Source of the DNA: Agrostemma githago
Lineage: Eukaryota; Streptophyta; Magnoliopsida; Caryophyllales; Caryophyllaceae
DNA length: 64,000 nucleotides
Direction: 5' to 3'
NCBI GenBank assembly: GCA_958450325.1
Contig: OY288257.1
Span: 34,242,771-34,306,770, forward strand
Below the pieces are notes generated by a model that was given only the letters and a program-made list of their open reading frames with translations, did no database searches and was not told where the DNA came from. The position numbers and the translations under genes were made by a program. Shown here one piece after another: positions 33,835 to 44,571 of the stretch. Every line of letters starts with the position of its first letter. Position 1 is the stretch's first letter.

Positions 33835-36243
33835 TTGGAGAACTTCCAGCCCAAAAATTATCGCTTCCAACCAAGAAGGGAACCGGTGGACAAGATCAAG
33901 GTAAATGAACTTCCTGAGTTCAATGGTGGTACTGATCCTGAAGTTTACTTGGAATGGGAAAGAAACATGGAGAAGCTCTTTGACTTCAAGGATTTGGAGG
34001 ACGAAGAGAGGTGCAAATACGCCATTCTAAAGCTAAGCAAAGGGGCTTCCCTTTGGTATGAAGGGCTTAAGGTACAACGCACCAGAAATGGAAAGGGTAA
34101 GATTACTTCTTGGGAGTCCTTAAAACGTAAACTACGTAAGAGGTATGTCCCAACTACGCACAAGTTATCCTTATACAAAAAGATTGCTAACCTTATACAA
34201 GGAAAAATGAGTGTTAGTGAATACATAGAAGAATTTGAGAACTTGGTTCTAATGGGAGAAGTAGAAGAAAATGAAGAGATAAAAATGGCTAGGTTCTTAC
34301 GCGGGTTAAATCGTAGTATAGCTAATACTGTTGATTTGTGTCCTTATTCTGATTTTGATACCTTGTGTGGGTTGTGTCTAAAAGTTGAAGCACAAGGGAA
34401 GGGAAAACATGAGGGTGAGTCTAGTAAGAGTCATACTTGGTCTCAAACAGATGATGGTAATGGAGTCAATCCTACTAATATTAATCAACCCCTTATTGTT
34501 AAGAATAACCCCGCACCCCCACCTCAATCTACCACCAAAACAACCACTGAAACTAGTCTCTCTAAAGTGCGTTGTTTCAAGTGTCAAGGGTTTGGTCACT
34601 ACAAAAACGCTTGTCCAAATAAAAGAGTTGTGACCTTAAGAGAAGTAATCACTGTTAGGGATGAATTATGGGAAGAGGAACAACGTATAGGGGCTGTTTT
34701 CAATGTTAACGAGGAAGAGGAAGAGGAAGAGGAAAATATTGAGGCTTATGAACCCCCGGCTTATGACACACTCTTAGTACTACGTACTCTACATGCTAAC
34801 CCCATTCAACATGACACCGAACAAAGAGACCAACTATTCCATACTAAGTGTCAAGTTAAAGATAAATGGTGTAGTTTAATCATTGATGGAGGTAGTTGTA
34901 CCAACGTTGCCTCAACTGAAATGGTAGACAAACTAGGTCTAGCTACTACTAATCACCCTAACCCTTATGCACTTCATTGGTTAAACAACGGGAACAAGGT
35001 AAGGGTCACTAAAGAAGTGAGGGTTGGCTTGACCATGGGTTCCTACGTTGATGAGGTTTTGTGTGATGTTATTCCTATGGATGCTTGTCACATACTATTA
35101 GGCCGTCCTTGGCAGTTTGATAGGGACGTAGTTCACCATGGGAGGAGGAATGATTATGAATTGAGTGATAAGGGAAAGAAAATTGTACTCAAACCCATGA
35201 CACCTCAAAACGTATGCAATATGTTAACCAATCGAGTCGGAAAACCCAACCTCTCAATGTTTGCTAGTAAAAATATGGGAGTACATGCTATAGAAGAGGG
35301 GGAGTTTGATGCCGTCAAGACCACTAAAGAGGAACCAGCTAAAGTTAATAGTGGTTGTGAAGGGAAACAATCTGAAGAGTGGCTAAAGAAACTAGGTGTT
35401 GACATTCCTATTAAGATACCAGCTTGTTTGGCACTTAATAGAGATCATGGATTCTTAAAGGATGAAGATGGGAAAAACAATGTCATGGCTAAGGCTTCAT
35501 CTTGTCAATACACACACTCATCCACCATAGATGCAAGCACGCTTGGAATTGAGACCTTGAAGGAATATTACTCCACGGAGGCTGATATACTCACCAAGTG
35601 CAAGACTGTTACTCTTAACACTTTTGATGAGTTTGTTTTGCAGGACGATCTTCTTCCTAAAGAGAACCATTTTTGTGTCCCAAAACATCCTATTTCAGAG
35701 TGTATAACTAGAGAAGCTCAAGGAGGAGGACCAGCTGTAGGTTATGACATAACCAGGGCCTTAGAGACGTGGAAGGAGCACTTCCTTTTGCTAAGAACAC
35801 AAGGGAGTAATCTAAGCATCATGAGCAAATACTTAACAAGTCCTTTCCCAAAGAGTCCCCTCAAACCAAGAGAGTACTTGCCATCCTCCATAATGACTCA
35901 CCTCAGTGTTTGTTACACAACGGATGAAGCTGTCAAGAGAAAGACCAGATTGATGTCCCAAACAGAAGCTCCATACAAGGGAAACAACCATGGTTGCAAG
36001 ATGAAGTTACCGGATAGTTATGAAGAGCATACCACGTCCAAAGTGGGAGATTTTGCTCTTTATCTTGATGAAGATGACTTTTCAGAATTGAGGACAATTC
36101 CTTTTCAAGGGGGAGGAGATGATCCGAATCAAGGAGCTACCAAAGAGTTCAATAAAGTCACCTTAGCTCCTCTTGTTCTTAGTTCAGCCACACTAGCACC
36201 TCTTACCAGCTTAGTAGTGTGCCTACTACAATTAGTGAGCTAG
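33835..36243 (+). CDS. gag-pro: Gag-protease fused to integrase remnants (element E)
   Basis: 802 codons open. The track start is TTG. A likely original ATG lies at 33779 in another frame, separated by a single-base indel, so the present start is uncertain. Residues about 25-180 form the gag domain. A CCHC knuckle lies at 247-260. The aspartic protease has its active site at Asp351 (IIDGGSC) and ILLGRPW at about 420. Residues about 570-650 resemble the linker and N-terminal HHCC region of chromovirus integrase (CVPKHPISE, REAQGGG), but the HHCC is degenerate. Residues 745-763 resemble the pol C-terminus. Reverse transcriptase, RNase H and the integrase core are missing without loss of frame. 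The last 39 or so residues are encoded by the 3' LTR. Confidence 0.85.
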   Translation: MENFQPKNYRFQPRREPVDKIKVNELPEFNGGTDPEVYLEWERNMEKLFDFKDLEDEERCKYAILKLSKGASLWYEGLKVQRTRNGKGKITSWESLKRKLRKRYVPTTHKLSLYKKIANLIQGKMSVSEYIEEFENLVLMGEVEENEEIKMARFLRGLNRSIANTVDLCPYSDFDTLCGLCLKVEAQGKGKHEGESSKSHTWSQTDDGNGVNPTNINQPLIVKNNPAPPPQSTTKTTTETSLSKVRCFKCQGFGHYKNACPNKRVVTLREVITVRDELWEEEQRIGAVFNVNEEEEEEEENIEAYEPPAYDTLLVLRTLHANPIQHDTEQRDQLFHTKCQVKDKWCSLIIDGGSCTNVASTEMVDKLGLATTNHPNPYALHWLNNGNKVRVTKEVRVGLTMGSYVDEVLCDVIPMDACHILLGRPWQFDRDVVHHGRRNDYELSDKGKKIVLKPMTPQNVCNMLTNRVGKPNLSMFASKNMGVHAIEEGEFDAVKTTKEEPAKVNSGCEGKQSEEWLKKLGVDIPIKIPACLALNRDHGFLKDEDGKNNVMAKASSCQYTHSSTIDASTLGIETLKEYYSTEADILTKCKTVTLNTFDEFVLQDDLLPKENHFCVPKHPISECITREAQGGGPAVGYDITRALETWKEHFLLLRTQGSNLSIMSKYLTSPFPKSPLKPREYLPSSIMTHLSVCYTTDEAVKRKTRLMSQTEAPYKGNNHGCKMKLPDSYEEHTTSKVGDFALYLDEDDFSELRTIPFQGGGDDPNQGATKEFNKVTLAPLVLSSATLAPLTSLVVCLLQLVS
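36107..36119 (+). other. Polypurine tract of element E
   Basis: AAGGGGGAGGAGA directly before the 3' LTR. It also codes for the Gly-Gly-Asp region of the ORF. Confidence 0.85.
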
Positions 36244-36900
36244 CTCGTGTGTGAGCTGAATAAAGGAGCAAATAATCAAGGTAATATGAAGACATTAACT
36301 TGGGTTCACACTCATTCAAGCATGGGAAGTGTACTGAAGTTATGAAGGTGTTTGAGGCTGATTGTGTTCACATAGTGTGCACATCCTCAAGCTTTGTTTA
36401 TGGCTCCATGTTCACACAAGTGTGCCGTGGCTGATGCTCTTTGTTAGAGCTTTGTTATTAGCTCCTAGTTTACATAGCATTGTTATTAGCTCCTAGTTCA
36501 CATAAGGTGTAAGCTTTGTTTTTGTCACCCTAACCAGCCGGTTTAAGGGTCTTGTTGTAGGCTATATATAGCCATCTATTTGAATGAATAAGAAATCCAA
36601 CATTGAAATCAAAAACCTGAGTAAAGCTAAGCTTTCTTTTACGTCCTTGTTGCTTACAAGACAAAGTCTAGAGTTAGTCGCGTTACAAGCTCTAAACTCG
36701 CTACTTCAATCGCGTTGTTTGATTTAGCACCCGCTTTGTTGAAGTATAGGTCTACTTCACCCAGCATACTATCCTTGGTTACGGTTTATTCATCCTCAAA
36801 CTAACCTTTTTAATCTGTTTTGGTTACGTTGTTTACATTCCATTTCAGTATACTAATCATTCTTCACATTCTTGTTCAAAGTTCATATCAACTCACATCA
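36120..36900 (+). repeat. Element E 3' LTR
   Basis: 781 bp, TGATCCGAATC to ACTCACATCA, TATATATA at 36563-36570, followed by AGACT. Confidence 0.93.
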
Positions 36901-37999
36901 AGACTTCATTAGACAAAAAACCCTAGCATAGTTTAGCATAGATTAGCATAGATTAGTGTAGATTAGTCGGTAATTAGTCATTAATCTTATATTAGCTCTT
37001 GTAATTTGGGAATTCTTGAAGAATCCAACCAAGATTGACAACCTTGGTTGATGTATTTGGGGTTTTCTTCCATTTATGCAAGATTTCTTCTTTTCATCCT
37101 CTCTAGTATGGTATAATCTTCTTTTCCCTTCTCTTAATCTTGTTTTATCATCCAAGCTTTAATCTTTATTCATTATATTGTTCATAGTTCATAGTTTTCA
37201 TTAGTTTCACTATGTTTGTTTTGATTGTTATGTTGATTCCTCTTATTAGTGTTAGTTTTAGATTAGACATGTTTGAGTAGATTCTTGCTAGGGTTATTAG
37301 GGTGATTGGTTGTGATTGTGGATGATTAAGGGTTTGTTGGAGATGTTGGTGGAAGTTTTGGGTTTCCTCTTGGTTAGATGCATGGAACATGTTTGATGAA
37401 ATGCTTGAATGACATGTATGTACATATGCTTGTTTTTCTTGCCTTTTCTCTTGTGGGTGATAGTTGCTCGTGGGTTTGGTTCCCTCACTACGTAGCGAGA
37501 GCCCGGTGAGGACGACCCCTAGGTCGGTCAACGTAGCGAGAGCCCGGATGTGACCTAGGCTACGATAGCACGCTAGTAACCCCGTTTGTCATATGTGTCG
37601 CTAAGGTGGGTTCTATCAAGAACCTCTAGGTCGGTCTACGTAGCGAGAGCCCGGACTACACCTAGATTACCCGACTACCCCTTCACCTTAGCTCCTCCTC
37701 GACCATCCCATCACTCCATGAACCCGACCTAACCCTAGTTTTCCTTCTTATCGATTTATTAGCTTCCCTTAGTCGTTAGTTACTTGTTTTGTCTTCCTTT
37801 TCCTTGTTTAGACCTTAGCCTAGTCCATAGCCAACCCCCTAGATTAGCTCGTCTCGAACCTAGTCCAAGACCGTAGCACCCATTAGTCCGAACGCATTTC
37901 CGTCCCTGTGGATTCGACCCCACTTGCCCTAGCTACCCTAGTTAGGTTAGTTGGTTATTATTTGACGGCGGGATCGACGACAAATCCCGCCCATCAAAT

Positions 38000-38016
38000 T
38001 GGCGCCATTGCCGGGG
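38000..38016 (+). other. Primer binding site (tRNA-Asp) of element D
   Basis: TGGCGCCATTGCCGGGG, one mismatch to the tRNA-Asp complement. The copy at 56985-57001 is perfect. Confidence 0.85.
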
Positions 38017-38202
38017 ACGGCGTAGTTTAGACTTTTGTTTGCTTAGTTTTGGACTTCGTTCTTGATTTTTGTGTTTCCTTCTCCTTGTGTTTCTCAGTTT
38101 TATCTCTTGCGTGCTATTCTCTCTTCCTAGTGCCTCAAAAGCACTAGGCTACTAACGTTTGCTCAAGTGCTTCTAGTTCATCCTAGGTATCAAGGCAATG
38201 TT

Positions 38203-39056
38203 ATGGAAATGGCACGTCCTAGCTTCAATCAATCGTCACGGGACAAATATGGGGCAAATGGCCAAGTCCCTAAATTTCACCAACCATATCAACCTCATCA
38301 ACAATCTTACGAATGCCCTCCATATGGTTATCATGAAAGTTGTCAAGGATCATTCCAACATCCTAACAACTACCAAACACCCTCACATAACCCACAACCA
38401 AAAATCCCCGACTTTGAGACCTGTCAAATGTTGGTCCAATTGCAAAAGAGTCAACAAGAGGCGATAATGCTATTGCAAAAGGGTCAACATGAGATGATGA
38501 TTTTATTGCAAAAGAGTCAACAAGTGATGATGACTCACATACAAGGGGTTGAAAAGGAGCTCAAGGCCCAAATAGGGGTGCAAGATGCTCGCATCAATGC
38601 ACTCATGGCTCGTATCATGATGTCGGCCACGCGAGCTCCACAACTTGTTGAGGAAGGTTCATTTGGGCAAGAAGGTCGGGTGTCTCCACAAGAAAGTCAA
38701 CCCGATCGTGAAGCTACAAATGAAGAAGAGGGGGTCAATCAAGAGATCATTGTTGAGTGTTGCTTGGATGGTGAAGATATGGGAAGAATAGAGGAAGTTG
38801 AAGCTTCAAGGGTCGACAATGAGGAGGGGTGTGAACACGATTCTCAAGGTAACTCTTGGGTAGCCAATGTATTGGCTATTAAATTGGATTTGTTCGATTT
38901 TCTTCGTGATGAACCGGGTCTCGACAATCCAAGGCCAAGTGAAGAGATAACCCCTCTATGCCATATTGACAAGGTGAGTGAAAAGGAGCGTAATACTTGG
39001 GAAAAAGAAGTAGATGCCTTGGAACTTGCCTTGTATGGGAAATTGGAGGATCCTAA
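38203..39056 (+). CDS. Orphan ORF of element D, first part
   Basis: Open frame from ATG 38203 (the frame is already open from 38167) to the insertion point of G. It continues at 42923-43355 after the CCTAA duplication. Removing G gives 441 codons from 38167, the same count as the C copy, with no stop. The protein has a Gln/Tyr/Pro-rich start, a probable coiled coil with repeated QKSQQ and QKGQH blocks (residues about 75-135 from 38167), then an acidic low-complexity part. No known catalytic motif. In element A the aligned start reads ATGCCTAGG; here a base is missing, so the initiation codon has moved. Likely a gag remnant, function unknown. Confidence 0.75.
39052..39056. other. Target duplication CCTAA, left side of G
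   Basis: CCTAA repeated at 42918-42922. The same target is used in copy 2 (58037-58041), showing that both G copies descend from one insertion. Confidence 0.92.
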
Positions 39057-39959
39057 TGTAACACCCCTGATTTTATAAATTTAAATAAAATTAAAATTAT
39101 GTTCATATTTTGATTTTTACGATTTAACTCGTAATTCTTAAAATTATTATAAAACGAATTTATCTTTTAATCGTTTCAAACTCCTAAAATTTTATTTGAC
39201 TCAGAAATTATTCTTATTAAAATATATTTTTATTTATGTTCCGATCCATTATATATATATATATTTAATTTAATTCTTATCGAAAGTCTAATTTGACGAT
39301 TTAAATTCTAAATTCTTATTTGTTTATATTTAAGTTCGAATTTCTATTTTCAGCTCGAACTTCATTTATTTTAAGTTTCATCAAAATATTTATTTTCTTT
39401 CCTCGAGATATAAATTTAATTCACTTAATCGAAAATTTATTATTTATCGGGAAATACTATTTCATCGTCTAATTATTTATTTCTATAAACTTCATTCTTG
39501 TCCCGAATAATTATTTATATTCGAGAAACGTTTATTTACTCATTTTATTTGTCGGCCCGATCATTTATTAAATTTTATTGACTCGATTTTTAACTTGATT
39601 CCGTGGGTCAGTCAACTTATTTTCTCGGAACCCATCTTGTACTGGCTCCTATTCAGTGTACTTAAACTTTTTTTTAGACGAATCAAACCCCCCATTTAAC
39701 GTTACATTCCCTTTTCCTCTTTGTGTTCCTCCACTCTTTCATTTCCCCAGATTTTGTCCACCGCTTCTCACTTATTTTGTGCTGCCACTCTTCTTCTTTT
39801 TATTTACTTCCCACCGCTTCACTAGCCTGCCTTCCGTGCTTCTTCATCAGCAATCTCTCGCATCACAAACACCATCAATCTCCATCACCATCATCCCCTC
39901 TTGCTGCTGCTGTCAACCTTGTAATTGTAAAGCTACTCTTATGTTTTTCTCTCCTTAAT

Positions 39960-40005
39960 ATTCTTCTTCTTCTTCTTCTTCTTCTTCTTCTTCTTCTTCT
40001 TCTCT
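39960..40005. repeat. (CTT)n microsatellite in G LTR, copy 1
   Basis: About 15 units. The copy 2 equivalent (58079-58206) has about 42. Confidence 0.9.
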
Positions 40006-42118
40006 TATTCATCTTCTGTGTTGGGTTGTATTGCTGCGTTTTACTGCTACTGCGTTGTGCTGCGTGCTGCTGCTTCTTTTTCTTCCTTTCTTCGTCTCTT
40101 CTTCTTTCTTCTTCGTTCTGTTTTGATGCTGCTGTTCGGTCTTGTTTGCTGCTGAACGTTACTGTTTCTGCTTCTTGTTTCGGTTGTCGTCTTTGGTTGT
40201 TGTTACTGTTGTCCGTGTTGTTTGTTCTACCATCGTCCGATGCCGCGATCATTCTTGTTGCTCGTTCCTATTTCTGTCCTTGTTTCCTTTTTTTTTCTCC
40301 CCCTGCCGTGTTGTTTCGTTACTGCTGGTCTTCTGCTGTTTGGTTCTTCTGGTTGTGCGCTGCTGTTACTTTTTCAACTGGTTGTTTCGATCGTGATTCT
40401 GCCTCTGCTCGGTGATGTTGCTGCTGATTTTTATTCCTTCCCTTTCTGCGTTTTTGCGGTCGTAGTCCCGTTTCGTAGATGTCATTTCACTCTGCCTCGT
40501 TGCTGCTACTATTCCATTTCCTTGTGCTTCCTCTTCTTTTTCATTCTTGTTAATCGGTAAATTCTTGCTTGTTCTTGTTCTTCCTTTCGTCTTCGCTGCT
40601 CCTCGCTGCTGCTTTGTTCGTTTCGGCTGGTTATTCGACTATCTTCCTGTTTTCTTCATTTGTTTATGCCGCTGTCGACTTTGCTGCAACTGTTGTTCAC
40701 CTGTGTCGCTGCTTTCGTGTTTTTGTCGTTCGATGTTGTTCTCGTGTTGTCCTCTATGCTCCTTCTTAATCTTCCTCTTATGTTCGTTGTTCTCCTGATG
40801 CATCTTCTTCTGTACGTATTTTTCTGCTGCTGCGTTATGCTGCTGTTACTGTACTGCTGCGAGGTCTTGCTGGCTGGTTCAGTCTTATCGCTGCTACGTC
40901 TCGTGGTTGCTGCTGCAGCTGCTATGTTTGTTCGAGTCCTTTTGTGCGAGAAGTCTCGTCAATCTCGATCTGTTCTTGTTCTAGTCCTCTCCTTCAGATC
41001 CTAATCTTGATTTCATGAAGACCGACTGAGGACAGTACATGTATGTGATCGTTCCGGATGCTGACTTAAGGTAACTTTAGGACGTTACTCGATTTTATAT
41101 CGTATGTTTGAGTAGTAGTATGTAGTAAATATTTTAACTTCGGTTTTCTAATTTTAGCTATTTATTATTGCTAATTATATATATATTTTTTAAATCGTGT
41201 ACCTTATAAATATTTTTACAGTTTTCGATACCATTTAATAAATCGTTAGTAATTTAATTATTTACGATCGTTATAATATTTTGTTGGTTATCGTGACACT
41301 AGTAACTAAATAATAGCGATTTCATATTTTCTTCATATTTCGTTGATTTATAATTTTAACTCAAAATCCTATTTTTATATTATAATCGAGGTTTGTACAC
41401 TTGTTTAATAAATCAATTTTTGTTTTACGATTTATCCTATTAAATGAGAAAATAGTCGATTTTGTTTTACTTATATTTTTAGTCGAGACTATTTTCACTA
41501 ATGATTTCTTATTTGTTAACAATTCACTATTTTTAGTAAAATCTGTATTATTTATTAATAAAAGCTATTTGTTAAAAATAATTTGAAACCTTTGTAAATC
41601 TCATAAAACTCGTCGACTCAATTAATTTTGATATCGTTTTTCTTAAAACGTCTCTTTTCTAAAATTTATATTTTTAACTTGATTATCTAATTATTTATAA
41701 AATACTATATATTGGCTTATTATATTTTATTTATATTTTGGAGTAACGAATTTAGAAATATATTAAAGTTACGATAATGACGATAATAATAAAATGTTAA
41801 TTTCGTTAGAAATGCTATTTTTATACATTTCACTTATTTTAATAAGTTGCGAATTTTCTATAAGAATATTTCTATTTTAAGTACGTTTCTAAAATTAGTA
41901 AGTTTCTAGTTTTTAGAAAGTTTCCCTTTTATATAAAATGTTTATTCCTTTTGTCTTCATATTATTCATAATGATTATATCTCTTGTATATATCGTTAAT
42001 GGCTGTTTTGGAGTTATGGAATAAGGACAAGTGTGAGGTTAGAGTAATATATTCTAGGGTCTACGGTTTTGCCATCAACTGTAAGGCTAGTGTATCAGGA
42101 ATCGATACATTAGTTGTT

Positions 42119-42276
42119 GAACCGGGTGACAGGTATCCCGGGAGTGGTGTACATTTTGACCTTAAGCTTAGGCCTCGCAGTAAGTCGCCGTCATAAGTTG
42201 AACTGGGTGACAGGTAATCCCAGGAGGGGTGTGCATTATCTTAAACTATGGCCACGCATTTATAAGTCGCCGTCCT
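42119..42276. repeat. Diverged direct repeat in G LTR
   Basis: Two units of about 75-80 bp, each with GTTGAAC.GGGTGACAGGTA and TAAGTCGCCGTC. The same pair lies near 60322-60480 in copy 2. Confidence 0.75.
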
Positions 42277-42922
42277 ATTATGGTTGAGTAGCCTAGTTAG
42301 AGATCGAAGTTTGATTTGTTTGAACTAAGTTCTCGAAGCTAGTTTTTAGTATTCTCCTAGTGAAAGTCTAGCCGTCGACACTAAACCTATCCATAACGCC
42401 ATTTTGAATATTTTATTATTATCGATACATTTTGGTTTGCAGGTTGGCAAATATTTGAAGTTTTCTTCTGAAAACTTGTTCTGATTTCATTGTTCCAATG
42501 TTTTAAGTTTCCTCCGAGAATTTATTTTATTATATTATATCGTTTTTAATATTTTCTCGTTTTAAGTATTTTGATATAATAATACTATTATTTTTTCCAT
42601 ATGATATAATATGGCTGGGAGAACGTCCAAGTTACTCCCCACTGATGTGGCTGTTATGTTTATAACATGACAGGTATTTGCTGCTGGGTTTTGGGTGTGA
42701 GCTAGCGAGTAGCGTGGATCCTACTCTTTCTCTATTCATGTAAATTATGGATTTGTATAACCCGTTTGGAGAATTTTCTATTTAGCCCTTTTGTAAAAAG
42801 TGGCCTTTGTATTGACTTACCATTTCTTTTAATAAGATATAGTTTGTCAGTGTGTTTTAATCTCAACTCTACAGTGTTTCCGCCACTGTATTGCGTTAGA
42901 ATTTCTAGGGAATTACACCTAA

Positions 42923-43355
42923 AGCCTCCAATGAAGAAAACTTGATGCCTTCTCCTCTTCTATCGCACTCGATTTCTAGTCCCTTGTCTTGTGAGACGGT
43001 TGATGAAGAGTATCCTTGTTGGGCGGTGGAAGAGAATCCTACTCTCGACCCCGTAGAAGAAGCAACACCCCTAGGGTGTGATCTCCCTCATTATAACACC
43101 GAGCACGACTCTAGACCACTATATCTACCGGATGGTCATAAGAGTCGTTGCTATCACGGTTCCGAAGACCCAGAAGATCACAAGAACCCCGAGCATAATG
43201 AAGATGATTGCTTCTTGCCTCCGACTTGGAAGCTCTTGAAAGTGGCTAGGCTCGGCCATGTGAGCTTCATTGAAGATGTTGCTAGGGCATTTGACTTACT
43301 CCTTCGAGCTCTTGATGGCTATGGAGGTGTAGTTGGTGAGAGTAGCTTAGTGTAA
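42923..43355 (+). CDS. Orphan ORF of element D, second part
   Basis: Continues the frame of 38203-39056 after the solo LTR and ends at TAA 43353-43355. It is rich in Pro, Glu and Asp, then has a hydrophobic C-terminus with ARAFDLLLRALDG and a short tail. That last motif also ends the gag-protease frame of element A, so the C-terminus is homologous across the subfamilies although the proteins between differ. Confidence 0.75.
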
Positions 43356-43636
43356 ATATCTTTTCCCTTTTCTTTTGTGCTTGTATTTGTGTTTTTTGTT
43401 TGTTGGATATTTTGGTTTTTAGGATTGTTAGTTTTTGTGAAATCTTGGTCCTTTGGTACTTTGATGAGCGATGTGAGGGAGGGATTTTGATGAATGCTTT
43501 GAGCTTGTTTGTTAGGTATGAAGTAAACATAAAGTCTCGAGGAGAGTCGTTGATGATAGAAGCTTGGAATTGGGCATGGGAGTCGGTTTTTGAAGCTTAT
43601 GATAAGCTTTTGGGTTTGTGGAAGGCTAGAAGATTC

Positions 43637-43781
43637 ATCCCGACCGGGAAGAAGGCTTCCCGACCGGGAAGGGTAAGGCATCCCGACCGGGAAGGAGCCA
43701 TCCCGATCGGGATGAGGGTGCAAAAATTGGAGCTTTCTGTGGAGCCATCCCAACCGGGACGAGGGCTTCCCGATCGGGATG
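43637..43781. repeat. Palindrome cluster TCCCGACCGGGA, element D interior
   Basis: Six copies, including CCGATCGGG variants and one CCAACCGGG, 15-50 bp apart. Confidence 0.87.
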
Positions 43782-44533
43782 GTCCCCTTCTCCTCTTTTG
43801 GGCTCTTCTTCATCATGTGAGCCCACCCTACCATTTTATACCCCCTCCCAACCTCCCTACCTACCCTTGCACCTATCATATGACCTTGCACTTCATATGC
43901 ATACCGTCACCTCACCTTTTCTTCACTTTACACCGACTTTCCCATTAAATCCCACCCCCCTCACACCATTACTACCTCTACCATGCGGTTTTATCAAGTT
44001 TGAAGCGGGATGACAATGACGAAGACAAGCAAAGTACCTATATTAATCTATGAGACAATGGAGCGAGTGAGTTGCTAACCTATTGGTACGGCAACTATCT
44101 TTTCTTTTCCGTCTTTTATCGCTTGTTTTCCTTTGTGTTTGTTCCCTTCCCCTTGTACACTTTTGTGTCATGGTGTCATGGTGGCCTTCGAGGCCTTGGT
44201 AGTTATTGCTCCCGACTCTCGATGACGTGACTACATCGAGAGTCATTTCAAAATCCAAATTTGCAAGTTTTTCACCCTTTTTTGTAGGATTTAGTCGGAT
44301 TTAGGCGGAATCCGGGCTAGGTGACTTGATTACACCTAGTCCTCCCCTCCCATTTCCTTTTATTTCCTTCTTTTTATTTCTTCCCCCATCCATATCTTTT
44401 CTCGTCTTGGCCCATGGTAACTTGATTACACCCCTGCCGGACACATTCTACCCTTTCTTCACTTTTCTTTTTGATTTTTAGCTTTATTTTCGTAGTTTCT
44501 TTTCTTTTATTTTGTGTCTCCACATACTACGAT

Positions 44534-44571
44534 CGAGCATGAGGACATTGCTCGGTTTAAGTGTGGGGGAG
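44534..44571 (+). other. Internal hairpin plus polypurine-like box, element D
   Basis: CGAGCA/TGCTCG stem, then TTTAAGTGTGGGGGAG. Here the last 12 bases AAGTGTGGGGGA are identical to the true polypurine tract at 46330-46343. Confidence 0.72.

Larger units (their letters stand above)
32957..36900 (+). mobile_element. Element E: Reina-like chromovirus derivative lacking reverse transcriptase
   Basis: Two 781-bp LTRs (TGATCCGAATC to ACTCACATCA), flanked by AGACT at 32952-32956 and 36901-36905. The unoccupied site is visible in D's other LTR at 46930-46941. It has an initiator-Met primer site, a polypurine tract, and a single long ORF (33835-36243). The total of 3.9 kb is far below a complete chromovirus. 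Confidence 0.93.
32379..37996 (+). repeat. Element D 5' LTR, interrupted by element E
   Basis: Without E and its target duplication it is 1669 bp, versus 1674 bp for the 3' LTR. It has palindromes at about 32721-32862, and three GCGAGAGCCCGG boxes near 37490, 37530 and 37640. It ends CCCGCCCATCA. Confidence 0.9.
30518..42917 (+). repeat. Duplicated block, copy 1
   Basis: Starts at TCATATTATAATTACCTGG and is nearly identical to 52668-61119: H interior, D 5' LTR with E inside, D ORF start, and G inserted at CCTAA. Differences are sparse substitutions, full-length E here versus solo LTR there, and solo G LTR here versus G with interior there. Confidence 0.88.
39057..42917 (+). mobile_element. 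Solo LTR of Tekay-like element G (copy 1)
   Basis: 3861 bp from TGTAACACCCC to GGGAATTACA with CCTAA on both sides and no interior, so LTR-LTR recombination removed the rest. It contains a CTT/TTC run (39960-40005), pyrimidine-rich sequence to about 41000, an AT-rich middle, and a diverged direct repeat with GGGTGACAGGTA near 42125 and 42205. The Ser/Leu/Cys-rich ORFs on the plus strand look like composition artefacts. Confidence 0.9.

Noticed and set aside
39723..41004. Long Leu/Ser/Cys-rich ORFs and Arg-rich antisense ORFs in the G LTR
   Set aside because: They follow the pyrimidine-rich sequence and CTT run. The copy at 57829-58763 changes length with the microsatellite, which shows a composition artefact.
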